From: JAFNAG01 sp963721405 | GTDB lineage: Bacteria; Acidobacteriota; UBA6911 | Assembly: GCA_963721405.1 (NCBI GenBank) | Contig: CAVRJA010000014.1 | Coordinates: 496,001 to 560,000 of the forward strand | Length of the DNA: 64,000 nt | Reading direction: 5' to 3' | Shown here: positions 1 through 9,254 of the stretch, piece after piece | Layout: every line of letters starts with the position of its first letter | Numbering within the stretch: the first letter of the stretch is position 1 | Notes under the pieces: generated by a model | Told to the model about the DNA's origin: nothing | Databases searched by the model: none | The model's input: the letters and a program-made list of their open reading frames with translations, nothing else | Program-made: the position numbers and the translations under genes

Positions 1-2
1 CC

Positions 3-263
3 GCGCATCCGCACCTGCTTCTGGCAGGCGTTGCCCAGGCGATGCTGGCCGGACGCTCGACCCCGGACCTTACCGGCCTGCTTTCACGTACCTCCAGTTC
101 GCAGGCCGCTACGCAGGAGGGTAGGCCGGCCGATGGACAGCGGCTTCCGGCCTCCTTCCCGGAAATCGCCGAACTGATGGCGCGGCATCGTGCCGTGCTC
201 GAAGCCGGCGGTGTTTTTCCTTCGAGCCTGATCGACCAGTTCCTGACCCTGCTGCGCGCCTGA
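3..263 (+). CDS. C-terminal fragment of an unrecognised protein
   Basis: The reading frame is open from the first bases of the window and ends at TGA 261-263, so this is the last ~86 residues of a gene that begins outside. The visible part has a hydrophobic start (HLLLAGVAQAMLAG), a low-complexity Ser/Thr/Gln stretch, and a helical C-terminus (EIAELMARHRAVLEAGG). I do not recognise a family. The following 280 bases up to 545 hold no gene that I can support. Confidence 0.45.
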   Translation, partial: AHPHLLLAGVAQAMLAGRSTPDLTGLLSRTSSSQAATQEGRPADGQRLPASFPEIAELMARHRAVLEAGGVFPSSLIDQFLTLLRA

Positions 264-545
264 TTTATAGCAGTGATTCCGGCGCGGGCGGGAACACCCG
301 GTCCTGCCCGAGCCCATTTCGTCTGCCAATTGCCGTTTACAATCGCCGGGCAATTCCCTATCATCTTCAGGCGCACCGTGTGCCGGACTGAACTGGCCGG
401 GACAAGGCCCGTTAGAGCGCAATACCCGCAACGGCCCCCCTAGAAACCCAGGGTGAACAGCACTGTTTTCCCTCCGAGGTTCTCAAGCGTGGTGCAGGCG
501 GTTCACTCACCGGCGTGACCCGGTTGTCGAAAGTGATCAAAGAAG

Positions 546-1523
546 ATGCAGGAAGAGGCTATTGACCGTCGTGATTTCCTGAAGCGATCGTCCTTGGCTG
601 GTCTCGGCGTCGCGGCTGCGGGCGGTTTGGGTTTCTGGCTCCGCTCGCGCAGCAGCCACCCCGGCCAGGAAATCACGGCATCCCAGGTGAGAAATTTCCG
701 AGTAGACATCGGGAACGATCTCCCAAGCATGGCGGTGGTGACCGGCGGCACTCCGGCCTCGCTCGCCGCCGCGGCACTGGCGGCTCTGGGCGGAATGCAG
801 AAGTTCGTATCGAGGGGGGACGTCGTTGTCCTGAAACCCAACATCGGGTGGGACCGCGTGCCGCAGCAGGCGGCCAACACGAACCCTGAGCTGGTGAAGG
901 CCGTCGCACAGCTGTGTTTCGAAGCGGGCGCCAAGAAAGTCGTGGTGACAGATGTGTCCTGCAACGACCCCCGGCGGTGTTTCCTGCGCAGCGGAATCGC
1001 CAGCGCGGCCCAGTCGGTGGGCGCCACCGTGCTCCTCCCCGAGGAACGCAAGTTCCGCGATTACCGCATAAACGGGGAGTTGTTGACCGTCTGGCCGATC
1101 TACACGCCCATCATAGAGGCCGACAAGATCATCAACATGCCGATCGTGAAGCACCACAACCTGTCGCGCGTGACCATGGGCATGAAGAACTGGTACGGCA
1201 TACTCGGCGGCCGGCGCAACCAGCTGCACCAGAACATCGATCTCGGCATCGCCGACCTGGCGACATTTCTGAGGCCCACCCTGACGGTCCTCGATGCCTA
1301 CCGTGTCCTGATGGCGAACGGGCCCCAGGGCGGTAATCTGAACGACGTCAAGCTCATGAAGACCGTGGTGGCCGGCGTCGACCCGATTGCAATCGACGCC
1401 TTCGGCGCCACATTCCTGGGCCTGAATGCCGATCAGATCCCCTACCTCACGATCGGGCACCAGCGCGGCCTGGGAAACAGGAATTACTCGGAATTGCAGG
1501 TGAAGCATGTCAGCCTCGAATAG
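546..1523 (+). CDS. Tat-exported DUF362 domain protein
   Basis: 325 residues. The N-terminus carries a twin-arginine signal (DRRDFLKRS at about residues 7-15, then a hydrophobic stretch GLGVAAAGGLGFWL), so export in a folded, probably cofactor-loaded state is expected. The rest matches the DUF362 family: VVVLKPNIGWD near residue 95, a Cys-Asn-Asp segment (DVSCNDPRRC), IINMPIVKHHNLSRVTMGMKNWYG in the middle and GVDPIAIDAFGA toward the end. DUF362 proteins are commonly linked to Fe-S proteins, but their reaction is not established. The gene overlaps the next one by 17 bases, so the two are almost certainly co-translated with the membrane polyferredoxin. Confidence 0.85.
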   Translation: MQEEAIDRRDFLKRSSLAGLGVAAAGGLGFWLRSRSSHPGQEITASQVRNFRVDIGNDLPSMAVVTGGTPASLAAAALAALGGMQKFVSRGDVVVLKPNIGWDRVPQQAANTNPELVKAVAQLCFEAGAKKVVVTDVSCNDPRRCFLRSGIASAAQSVGATVLLPEERKFRDYRINGELLTVWPIYTPIIEADKIINMPIVKHHNLSRVTMGMKNWYGILGGRRNQLHQNIDLGIADLATFLRPTLTVLDAYRVLMANGPQGGNLNDVKLMKTVVAGVDPIAIDAFGATFLGLNADQIPYLTIGHQRGLGNRNYSELQVKHVSLE

Positions 1524-3234
1524 CCCCCCCCCTGCCGCAGGCCCGGAAATCTCAGGGAGACGCAAGCCCAGAAGGTGGCTGAAGTGGCTGCGGAGGGTAT
1601 CGCAAGTCGTCTTTTTGGGACTGTTCCTGTTCCTGCTGTTCCAAACGGAATTCCGGGGCACATTCGCGCGCGGTGAAATCGACGCAATCCGTCTCAGCTA
1701 CCCGGTCAGCATTTTCCTGGAAATGGACCCGCTGGTTGCCTTCTCGACGGCCATCTCGACACACGCCATCTATGGGAAGGTCATCTGGGCGCTCGTAATC
1801 ATCGCGGGCACGATCCTGGTAGGCAGGTTTTTCTGCGGATGGGTCTGCCCGCTCGGCACGCTGAATCACTTTTTCTCGAGCTACAAGCCGGAACGCAAGG
1901 GCAAAAGGCGGGTTGACGCCAACCACTACAAAAAATGGATGTCCACTAAGTACTACCTGCTGTTCGGCCTGGTCGCGATGTCGCTGTTCACCTCGCTGCA
2001 GACGGGCATCCTGGACCCCATCCCGTTCCTGGTGCGTTCGCTGTCGGTGTCGATCCTTCCCGCACTCAATTTCGGGTTGAGGGCCAGTCTCGATTTTCTT
2101 TACGGGACCAACATTGGGGGATTGCAGTCCATTGCCGACGCGGGGTATCGATTGTTCGGCTCAAGTCTGTTGAGCTTCAAGCCGCAGTACTACCACTTCG
2201 GTTTCCTGCTCGGGGCGATTTTCCTCGGAGTTGCGATTCTGAACCGCGTCGTCACCCGATTCTGGTGCCGAGGGATCTGCCCGCTGGGCGCTTTCATGGG
2301 TCTGCTTTCGCGCGTGTCCATCTTCGGGATGGAAAAGGACCATAGCAAGTGTGACGACTGCAACCGGTGCCTGCTCCATTGCCAGGGGGCGTGCGATCCC
2401 CAGGGGAAAGTGCCGTGGCGGCAGGCGGAATGCCATCTCTGTTTCAATTGCGAGGTGGCTTGCCCGGAGGACGTCATCCGCTTCAAATTCTTCCCGAAGA
2501 CCGACTCCGTCAACCCCTTGCCCGACCTGAAACGCCGACGGGCCCTGGAGAGCGTGGCTGCGGGCCTGGTCGTGCTCCCGGTGATGAGGGCCAGCACCGG
2601 GCTGGCCAAGGATTACAATGCCGGAGTCATACGCCCGCCGGGATCGCTCGAGGAAACTGAATTCCTGGCCCGGTGCATCCGATGCGGCGAGTGCATGAAA
2701 GTCTGTCCGACAAACGCCATCCAGCCTGCCATGTTCGAGAGCGGCATCGAGGGATTGTGGACACCGATGCTGAAGATGCGGGTCGGCTACTGCGAGTACA
2801 GCTGCGTTTTGTGCAGCCAGGTCTGTCCCACAGGCGCGATCTGGAAGCTGACCGAAGCGGAAAAGCTCGGCAAGGCGGATTCCGACAGCGAGGGAACGCC
2901 TAAGCGCGGCCCTAAGCCCGTAAAGATCGGCACCGCCTTCTACGACCAGGGCAGGTGCCTGCCATGGGCGATGGCCACTCCGTGCATCGTCTGCGAAGAA
3001 TTCTGCCCGACATCTCCCAAAGCCATCTGGGTCCAGTCCGAGACTGTCCCCCGCCGCGACGGCGCCACCGTGACCGTGCAGCGTCCCCGGGTGGACGTCG
3101 ACCGGTGCGTCGGCTGCGGCATTTGCGAAAATGTCTGCCCGGTTCAGGACCGGCCGGCTGTATATGTGACGAACATCGGGGAGACGCGCTCGCGAAGCAA
3201 CCAGATCCGCCTGGAAAGCGGCGCGTATCGATGA
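1507..3234 (+). CDS. Membrane-bound polyferredoxin, NapH/NosR/CcoG-like
   Basis: 575 residues. About four to five membrane segments occupy the first 250 residues, with the two CxxxCP motifs typical of NapH/NosR/CcoG proteins: CGWVCP at residues 110-115 and CRGICP near 256. A cytoplasmic-type Fe-S region follows with many cysteine clusters: CDDCNRC, CHLCFNCEVACP, CIRCGECMKVCP, CVLCSQVCP, CIVCEEFCP and CVGCGICENVCP. This could house roughly four to six 4Fe-4S clusters. The fusion of the NapH-like membrane part to a NapG-like multi-cluster tail suggests electron transfer from the quinone pool to a periplasmic acceptor, plausibly the DUF362 protein encoded just upstream with a 17-base overlap. 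No terminal reductase is encoded nearby. Confidence 0.85.
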   Translation: MSASNSPPPAAGPEISGRRKPRRWLKWLRRVSQVVFLGLFLFLLFQTEFRGTFARGEIDAIRLSYPVSIFLEMDPLVAFSTAISTHAIYGKVIWALVIIAGTILVGRFFCGWVCPLGTLNHFFSSYKPERKGKRRVDANHYKKWMSTKYYLLFGLVAMSLFTSLQTGILDPIPFLVRSLSVSILPALNFGLRASLDFLYGTNIGGLQSIADAGYRLFGSSLLSFKPQYYHFGFLLGAIFLGVAILNRVVTRFWCRGICPLGAFMGLLSRVSIFGMEKDHSKCDDCNRCLLHCQGACDPQGKVPWRQAECHLCFNCEVACPEDVIRFKFFPKTDSVNPLPDLKRRRALESVAAGLVVLPVMRASTGLAKDYNAGVIRPPGSLEETEFLARCIRCGECMKVCPTNAIQPAMFESGIEGLWTPMLKMRVGYCEYSCVLCSQVCPTGAIWKLTEAEKLGKADSDSEGTPKRGPKPVKIGTAFYDQGRCLPWAMATPCIVCEEFCPTSPKAIWVQSETVPRRDGATVTVQRPRVDVDRCVGCGICENVCPVQDRPAVYVTNIGETRSRSNQIRLESGAYR

Positions 3235-3270
3235 TACAAACACGCTCCACCCTTGTCCGAGAGGTTTCTC

Positions 3271-4224
3271 ATGAAAACAATCGCCAAGATTTGTCTCCTT
3301 TTTGCCGGCCTCGCCTTCGTTTCCTGCAGCAAAGAGGAAAACGCCCCTAAAGTGGAGCCCAAGAGCACCGCCCCCGTTGGCGCGTCTGATGTATCGCCGC
3401 AACTATCAGGCTTGCTCCCCGCCAGGAACGAGGTGCCTGGCTGGGCGATGTCACAAGCTCCGCGCTCGTTCAAAGCCGGCAACCTGTGGGAGTTCATCGA
3501 CGGAGCGGCGGACGGCTACCTGGCGTATGGATTCGAGGAGGTGGTGAGTGCCGACTATGCGCAGGAAGGAAGCAGCTTCCAGGCGGTGATCGACGTTTAT
3601 CAGATGAAAGATCCCCTCAACGCCTTCGGGATCTACACTCAGGAAAGGAATCCTGAATACCCTTTCCTGAAAGTCGGCAATGAGGGCTATTCGGGGGGCA
3701 CGTCTGTGAACTTCTGGACCGGCCCCTACTACGTGAAAATCACCACATTCGACGAGAAAGACGCCCTCAAGCAGGAGATGACCAAACTCGCCGCGGCCGT
3801 CGCCGCCAAAGTCAAGGACCCGGGGGCGGAACCCGTGGAGGCTTCCTACTTTCCCAAGGCGAATCAAGTGCCGCACACCATCGTGTACATTCCTAAGGAC
3901 GTGCTCGCCCAGAGTTACTTCAGCAACGGTTTCGAGGCGAAATACAAGGCAGGGGATAAAGAGTTCAAGATGGTGCTCGTGTCGCTGGACAGTGCGGCCG
4001 CTGCCCAGGAGGCCCTGGCGCGCTACCGACAGTTTCTTTCCGCCGGCGGGAAAGAGGTCAAGGACCTGAAAGCGCCGGGAGAAAACGGCTTCTCCGGGAA
4101 GGATAGCTTCTACGGCGTTGTGACCGCGACGCGCGCGGGCAAAAACATCGTGGTGGCCCTCGGCGTTCCCTCCGAGGACGCAGGCAAGAAAATCGTCACC
4201 GAATTCATTGCCAATATCAAATAG
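3271..4224 (+). CDS. Predicted lipoprotein, DUF6599-like
   Basis: 317 residues. I start it at ATG 3271, which has GAGAGG 7 bases upstream and gives a clean lipoprotein signal (MKTIAKICLLFAGLAFVSC, Cys 19 as lipidation site). A TTG six codons earlier is less likely. The mature protein contains LWEFIDGAADGYLAYGFEEV and YQMKDPLNAFGIYTQERNPE, which I associate with the DUF6599 family seen in Acidobacteriota; that assignment is from memory. The gene follows the polyferredoxin by 36 bases and probably belongs to the same transcript, so it may be an envelope partner of that electron-transfer pair. The function is unknown. Confidence 0.7.
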   Translation: MKTIAKICLLFAGLAFVSCSKEENAPKVEPKSTAPVGASDVSPQLSGLLPARNEVPGWAMSQAPRSFKAGNLWEFIDGAADGYLAYGFEEVVSADYAQEGSSFQAVIDVYQMKDPLNAFGIYTQERNPEYPFLKVGNEGYSGGTSVNFWTGPYYVKITTFDEKDALKQEMTKLAAAVAAKVKDPGAEPVEASYFPKANQVPHTIVYIPKDVLAQSYFSNGFEAKYKAGDKEFKMVLVSLDSAAAAQEALARYRQFLSAGGKEVKDLKAPGENGFSGKDSFYGVVTATRAGKNIVVALGVPSEDAGKKIVTEFIANIK

Positions 4225-4308
4225 CCACGCCCGCATGCGCCGAGTGGCGTTCCGGCGCATGATGGAACCATTCGCTTGTCCATGTTTGGTCCTTCGGTGT
4301 GCGGTTTT

Positions 4309-4384
4309 CAGTGGGTGTCCAAGAATTCCCTCCGAGGATTCTGTCAGTCGATGTCCAAATATTCAGTCAGTGGGTGTCCAAGGA
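4309..4384 (+). repeat. Three short direct repeats, CAGTGGGTGTCCAAG type
   Basis: CAGTGGGTGTCCAAG occurs at about 4309-4323 and CAGTGGGTGTCCAAG again at 4368-4382, with a diverged copy (CAGTCGATGTCCAAA) between them at 4345-4359. They lie between the lipoprotein and the methyltransferase genes. They could be the remains of a mobile-element end or a protein-binding array; nothing beside them decides which. Confidence 0.5.
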
Positions 4385-4474
4385 TTGGTAATATTTGTAT
4401 CCCCGGGGCCCGGTGTCCAGACGCGTGACGCTCACCGAGGCTCAAAGACCCGGCCATCCATCAGCGTGGGCCGC

Positions 4475-5302
4475 ATGAGAAAACTTACCTGGTTTCTGAT
4501 CTCCGTTCTCGGGGCTTCCATCTGTTTGGCTGCCCGCTCTCAGGAAGTGACGCCGCCGCTTTCACCAGGCGAAAAGCCGGCTGTCCGCGTCGAAGTTGAT
4601 CCCCGGGCGGGCCTCGAGTTGTGGCAGACCATGCTCGGACGCCTCTGGATCCCCGCCCCCGGCCAGGATGTCATCCGGCATCTCCAGTGGGAACAGGCTG
4701 TAGAGAAGGTTTACTACCACCCCATGGTCCACGTTCGCCCGGGAGATGTGGTCATCGATTGCGGCGCACACATCGGCGGTTTTACGCGCGTCGCTCTGAA
4801 TGAAGGGGCGAGCCTGGTAGTCGCCATTGAACCTGAGCAGGCCAACCTCGCCGCGTTTCAGCGCAACTTCGCGCAGGAGCTAAAGGCGGGGAAGGTCTGG
4901 CTGATCCCGAAGGGCGTTCTGGATGCGGCCGGCAAGCTCTCGCTTCACCTTGCCAAGGTGGGCGACTCGCACAGCATCGTGATCCCGCAGAATGCGGGGA
5001 AGGATGAAGCCATCGAGGTGACGACACTCGACGCCCTGGCGGACAGCCTGAAGCTGCAACGACTCGATTTCATCAAGCTGGACATCGAGGGGTCGGAACA
5101 AAAAGCACTGCAAGGCGCCAGAAACGTCATCAGACGCTTTCGGCCTCGCCTGGCCATCTCCAGCTACCACTTAAAGGGAGACCCCGCCGCGATCTGCTCC
5201 ATCGTCTGGCAGACCCGGGCCGACTACCTCGTCGTGTCGAAAGACATCCTCGAGTCAAGGGATGGAACGGCAGTCCCGAAGGTGCTGTTTTTCTACCGAT
5301 AA
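4475..5302 (+). CDS. Secreted FkbM-family methyltransferase
   Basis: 275 residues from ATG 4475, which gives a classical signal peptide (MRKLTWFLISVLGASICLA); an upstream extension of the frame reads through non-coding repeats and is rejected. The SAM-binding motif I (VIDCGAHIGGF, about residues 92-102), the acidic motif VVAIEPEQAN, and the DFIKLDIEGSEQKALQGA motif near residue 208 identify an FkbM-type methyltransferase (PF05050). Family members O-methylate sugars or polyketides in the cytoplasm, so the signal-like N-terminus is odd; it could instead be a membrane anchor. There is no glycan cluster beside it, so the substrate cannot be inferred. Confidence 0.8.
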   Translation: MRKLTWFLISVLGASICLAARSQEVTPPLSPGEKPAVRVEVDPRAGLELWQTMLGRLWIPAPGQDVIRHLQWEQAVEKVYYHPMVHVRPGDVVIDCGAHIGGFTRVALNEGASLVVAIEPEQANLAAFQRNFAQELKAGKVWLIPKGVLDAAGKLSLHLAKVGDSHSIVIPQNAGKDEAIEVTTLDALADSLKLQRLDFIKLDIEGSEQKALQGARNVIRRFRPRLAISSYHLKGDPAAICSIVWQTRADYLVVSKDILESRDGTAVPKVLFFYR

Positions 5303-6299
5303 TGCCAAATCGATGCAGACGGGACGCCCGCAGTGGTGGGAGGCAAGGAGGGAAACAGTACGCGGAAGAACGACGAACTGGAAATGCGAAAGAAATAGAA
5401 GGAGATCGATCCAGGGGAATCCTGCAGGAAAGACGGCAGCCAAAAAAAAATGGCCGCCGTGATTCCGCTTCCTTGACCCGACCCTTTCGGAAGTCCCTTT
5501 CCCGTTGCCCGGGATCGAGAATCAGCCAGAAGGTGCGACCAGTTGCCGGATATCTCTTCCGGCAACGCCAATCAGCGGTGTATTTCGTCCGATTGGCTCC
5601 AGCTTCCTAGTGCAACGAACAAACCTGTTAAGCCCGTCCGTCACTCATCTGCCGGTGTTCAAGGTCTCGCAAATCACAGCGACCTATATGCAATTTAGTG
5701 GAAGCCGTCAAACTCGTCAACAGGAAATTTTTAGAAATCTTTCATGCACAGGAAATCCACAGGATATCTGTCCTGCGCTGCGACAGTTGTTGATTATCAG
5801 AAAAATCTTCATAGTTTCCATAGTTGGAAACTATGCTGATCCAATCCTGATTAGTGAGTTTCTAACAACTGTATTATCAGCAAGATACAAGAGAAAAAGT
5901 CAAATGTGCACCGAGCGGAGACCGGTGGGGAATGAACGGGCTGAAGCCTTGCGACACCAAAGTTTTGCGCATGTAACGAGAAGTTTTCACGTGGCCGCGG
6001 GCGTCAGCCCGCAACTGTCTGCGTCGACTCAGGCGTGAGCGTGCCGCATGAGATGCTGTTCTGGGGGCAGCCATAAGGGCATGTTTCGAGACCGGCCTGA
6101 AAGCCGGGGCCGCAAGAATTCCGCATTTATCAAAGATCCTATGAGGCGGCAGGATCCCGCCGCCTCAGTAACGGGTTGCATTTCCTGTCTCACATGGAGA
6201 GGATTGATCCGATAGGCGTATGAAGAGTTCTCGTGTATGTTGTGATTTGCAGATAGATTCCAACCCATATTGGATCTTGTACGGGCATGGAGGCAAACG
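5303..6299. other. Long intergenic region with several hairpins and an AT-rich core
   Basis: About 1 kb without a convincing gene. Visible structures: a 9-bp hairpin GTTGCCGGA...TCCGGCAAC at 5542-5566; an AT-rich stretch from about 5690 to 5900; a 10-bp perfect inverted repeat at 5810-5835; a 6-bp hairpin GCGGGC-GTCA-GCCCGC at 5997-6012; and a 9-bp stem TGAGGCGGC/GCCGCCTCA at 6142-6167. Short open frames here show no protein-like composition or start signals. The AT-rich part is the likely promoter area or a foreign remnant. Confidence 0.55.
5810..5835. repeat. 10-bp inverted repeat (CATAGTTTCC / GGAAACTATG)
   Basis: The arms are perfect and separated by ATAGTT. The site lies in an AT-rich stretch in which TTGATTATCAG (near 5790) and TGTATTATCAG (near 5871) also recur, so it could be a regulator-binding site or a small hairpin. 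It is about 465 bases upstream of the fucosidase start. Confidence 0.5.
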
Positions 6300-7802
6300 A
6301 TGAGGATACGACTGCCGGCACTTGTCATGCTTCTGGCTGCCTCCGTGCAATTGCGCGCGGGCGCCGTACCGCCCCCGAAGCCATATGGAGCGGTTCCCGC
6401 TGAACGGCAGGTACAGCTGGAAAACCTGGAGCTTTACGGCTTCATGCATTTCACGGTGAACACGTTCACGGACAGGGAATGGGGCTATGGCGACGAACCG
6501 GAGAGCGTGTTTAATCCGACCGGCTTCGACGCCGACCGGATCGCGCGTGTCTTCAAGGCGGGCGGCCTCGGCGGCATCATCCTCACCTGCAAGCACCATG
6601 ACGGGTTTTGCCTGTGGCCGTCAAGATACACGGAGCATTCGGTGAAAAACAGCCCGTGGCGCGGCGGCAAGGGGGACGTGGTCCAGGAAGTTTCCGATGC
6701 CTGCCGGCGGCACGGCCTCAAATTCGGCGTCTATCTTTCGCCTTGGGATCGCAACCACAAGGACTACGGCAAACCTGAATACATCGCCTACTACCGCAAT
6801 CAGCTGCGCGAGCTGCTGACGAACTACGGTCCCATATTCACCGTATGGCTCGACGGCGCCAACGGCGGGGACGGCTTCTACGGCGGCGCGCGCGAGCGTC
6901 GGAACATCGACCGCACAACCTACTATGACTGGGCCAACACCTGGGCTCTCATCCGCGAACTCCAGCCCGGCGCCTGCATCTTCAGTGATGTCGGCCCCGA
7001 CACCCGCTGGGTCGGCAACGAGAGCGGCGTTGCCGGCGATCCCTGCTGGGCCACCTACACGCCGCGAGCGCCTGACGGCAAGGTGCCAGTCCCCGGAGCT
7101 ACGATTTACAAAGAAGGGGTCAACGGGCATCGGGACGGCAAGTTCTGGCTGCCGGCGGAAGTCGATTTCTCGATCCGGCCCGGCTGGTTTCACCACCCTG
7201 CGGAGGATGCCAGAGTCCGGACTCCGGAAGACCTGTTCCATCACTACTTCATCAGCGTCGGGCGCGGTGCGACCATGCTGCTGAATGTCCCTCCCGACCG
7301 CCGCGGCCTCATTCACGAAACCGACGTCAAGTCTCTGGAGGGCTTCGGCGCCTTGCTCAGAGCGACGTTTGACGCCAATCTGGCAAAAAACGCGAAGGTG
7401 ATTCCGAGCAACGTCCGCGGCAACGACAGACGCGCCTTCGGACCGGCAAACCTGCTCGACGGAAACCGGGAGACCTATTGGGCGACGGACGACGGCGCCA
7501 CTACGCCCGAAGCCGTGATGGAGCTCAAGAAGCCGGTCACATTCAATGTCGTGCGTCTGCGCGAAGCCATCCGGCTGGGACAGCGCGTGGATGATTGGGC
7601 GCTTGACGAATGGCAGGACGGCGCGTGGGGTGAGTTTGCGAAGGGGAGCGCGATCGGCGCCTGCCGGCTGGTGCGCGGCAAGCCGATTACGACCACAAAG
7701 GTGCGCCTCCGGATTACGAAATCCGCAGCGTGTCCGGCAATCGCCGAGTTCGGCCTCTTCTTGGAACCGGGCATAGTGCGAGCGCCGGGGAACGGAAACT
7801 GA
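6300..7802 (+). CDS. Secreted alpha-L-fucosidase, GH29, with C-terminal F5/8-type (CBM32-like) domain
   Basis: 500 residues from ATG 6300, preceded by GGAGG at 6288-6292. A signal peptide (MRIRLPALVMLLAASVQLRAGA) directs export. The GH29 catalytic domain is clear: FMHFTVNTFTDREWGYGDE, GIILTCKHHDGFCLWPS, and FTVWLDGANGG, where the Asp near residue 184 is the expected nucleophile. The LLNVPPDRRGLI segment closes the catalytic domain. Residues from about 365 on form a discoidin/F5-8C-like domain (PANLLDGNRETYWATDD) that typically binds carbohydrate. It should release fucose from extracellular glycans. The gene stands alone between a long spacer and a palindrome. Confidence 0.92.
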   Translation: MRIRLPALVMLLAASVQLRAGAVPPPKPYGAVPAERQVQLENLELYGFMHFTVNTFTDREWGYGDEPESVFNPTGFDADRIARVFKAGGLGGIILTCKHHDGFCLWPSRYTEHSVKNSPWRGGKGDVVQEVSDACRRHGLKFGVYLSPWDRNHKDYGKPEYIAYYRNQLRELLTNYGPIFTVWLDGANGGDGFYGGARERRNIDRTTYYDWANTWALIRELQPGACIFSDVGPDTRWVGNESGVAGDPCWATYTPRAPDGKVPVPGATIYKEGVNGHRDGKFWLPAEVDFSIRPGWFHHPAEDARVRTPEDLFHHYFISVGRGATMLLNVPPDRRGLIHETDVKSLEGFGALLRATFDANLAKNAKVIPSNVRGNDRRAFGPANLLDGNRETYWATDDGATTPEAVMELKKPVTFNVVRLREAIRLGQRVDDWALDEWQDGAWGEFAKGSAIGACRLVRGKPITTTKVRLRITKSAACPAIAEFGLFLEPGIVRAPGNGN

Positions 7803-7921
7803 ATCAATTAATTGGAGGAACGGGTTCCGGTCGTCCTGGCGTCTTGCTTAGACCGTTATTGAGCCGACAACGAGAATCTTGTTCGCGTTTGTTCTGTCGC
7901 AAATCTCCAGCTGCCCATCTG

Positions 7922-7962
7922 ATTCGAGATTCGAGATTAGTTTCGAATCTCGAATCTCGAAT
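7922..7962. repeat. 17-bp perfect inverted repeat built of GATTCGA units
   Basis: Arms ATTCGAGATTCGAGATT (7922-7938) and its exact complement (7946-7962) enclose a 7-base loop. Each arm is itself about two copies of a GATTCGA heptamer. It lies between the convergent ends of the fucosidase and aldo/keto reductase genes and could act as a bidirectional terminator, although neither side has a strong T-run. It follows the same plan (tandem repeat in facing arms) as other spacers in the window. Confidence 0.75.
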
Positions 7963-8072
7963 TTGGAATAGCAATCGGGCACGCGGGGATTTCAAGGGGC
8001 TGCTCCCCTTGACTAGTTAGCCGCCGGGACGCCCGGAGCAGGCGATGTCATGAGGCGAGTCCTCCTCTGAAG

Positions 8073-9254
8073 CTAGGCGTAGATCAGCTTCAGTTCCGAG
8101 ATCCGATCGCCGATCCTGACGCGATTGGCGCAACGAGCGGAGCAGTCGGAGCAGTCGGAGCAGTTGTGCAGGCCGGCATTCGCCGGGATCTCCTCGAGGG
8201 TTCGCCTTGCCTGATCGAAGTTCGTGTAGTTGGCTGCGTACATGTGTGTGCGCATGAGCGTCGGGACGTCGACGCCCTTCGGGCAGGTCCCGAGGCAGCT
8301 GCCGCACTGCTGGCAGAAGTCCAAAGCGAGCATGACATTTTTGTCCGCCAGCCACGTCTTCTCTTCGTTGGTGTAATCCAGGCCGGTGGCGACAGAAAAG
8401 CTCTCGTTGAGCTGATCGAAGGTCGTATAGCCGGGGATGGCCGTAGATATTTCCGGATGCTGGAGCACCCACTTGAGCATGGCGGTCTGGTTGAGGGGGC
8501 CCGCGTTGCGGTTGCGGCCGCCGGTCTGCGTCTTCATGGCAATGACGGCGACGCCCTTTGCCGAGGCGTTCTTGATCGCCTGAAGGAAATTCTGATCCGC
8601 GGCGTTGGTGAAATTAAACCCAACCAGAACAACGTCGTAAATCCCGGTTTCGGCCGCGCTGTTCAGGGTTCCGGCCTGGCCTGCGTGCTGGGAAACGCCG
8701 ATAAACTTCGCCGTCTTTTGTTGCTTCGCCTCTCTGAGCGCCGCAACGATTTCCGGGTTGTTCATCGCCTCAACAGACGGCTGATGCATCATCAGGATAT
8801 CCACGTAGCTCGTCTGGAGCCGTTTCAGGCACCCTGCAAAATCGCTGAGAATCTTGTCCTTGATTCCGGTGGTCATCCCCCGCGGGACAGGAATCTTGGT
8901 TTCGATGACGACCTTGTCGCGGACGCCGAGCTGGGCGAACACGCTCCCTACCATTTCCTCGTTTCTTCCACCTTGGTAGCCCAGCGCCGTATCGAAAAGC
9001 CGCACGCCCGCTTCGTAGGCCTGCTTGATCACCTCAGGGTTGTTGGCGTTCATGACGCCCATGCTGACGACCGGCACCTTGATGCCGGTGCGGCCGAGGG
9101 TGCGCTGGATAATCGGCTTGCCCTTTGCCGGCGCCGCCGGCTGCTGCCGGGGCAGCCAGGAGCGAGGTACTGCTGTAACTCCTGCGGCTGCCATTGCGAA
9201 GGATGTCTGCGACAGAAACTGTCTTCTGCTTTGGTCGGGATTTCTTGATGCCAT
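8073..9254 (-). CDS. Tat-exported aldo/keto reductase with C-terminal 4Fe-4S motifs
   Basis: 393 residues from ATG 9254, with a GAGGAG ribosome site 7-8 bases upstream. The N-terminus has a twin-arginine signal (SRRQFLSQTSFAMAAAG). The middle is an aldo/keto reductase barrel (RTLGRTGIKVPVVSMGVMNANN; GVRLFDTALGYQGGRNEEMVG; DILMMHQPS). The tail carries ferredoxin-like cysteines, CQQCGSCLGTCPKGVDVP, and a second cluster CSDCSDCSARC, about 20 residues from the end. This fused architecture is common in Acidobacteriota and related phyla; the substrate is unknown. A second gene of the same architecture occurs at 21965-23176. Confidence 0.9.
   Translation of the reverse strand: MASRNPDQSRRQFLSQTSFAMAAAGVTAVPRSWLPRQQPAAPAKGKPIIQRTLGRTGIKVPVVSMGVMNANNPEVIKQAYEAGVRLFDTALGYQGGRNEEMVGSVFAQLGVRDKVVIETKIPVPRGMTTGIKDKILSDFAGCLKRLQTSYVDILMMHQPSVEAMNNPEIVAALREAKQQKTAKFIGVSQHAGQAGTLNSAAETGIYDVVLVGFNFTNAADQNFLQAIKNASAKGVAVIAMKTQTGGRNRNAGPLNQTAMLKWVLQHPEISTAIPGYTTFDQLNESFSVATGLDYTNEEKTWLADKNVMLALDFCQQCGSCLGTCPKGVDVPTLMRTHMYAANYTNFDQARRTLEEIPANAGLHNCSDCSDCSARCANRVRIGDRISELKLIYA

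Noticed and set aside
3253..3270. TTG 3253 as start of the lipoprotein gene.
   Set aside because: ATG 3271 has GAGAGG upstream and starts a clean lipoprotein signal; the extra residues MSERFL would precede it without purpose.
5505..6038. A 177-codon frame in the long spacer before the fucosidase.
   Set aside because: No ribosome site, no domain pattern, and it crosses several hairpins and the AT-rich stretch.
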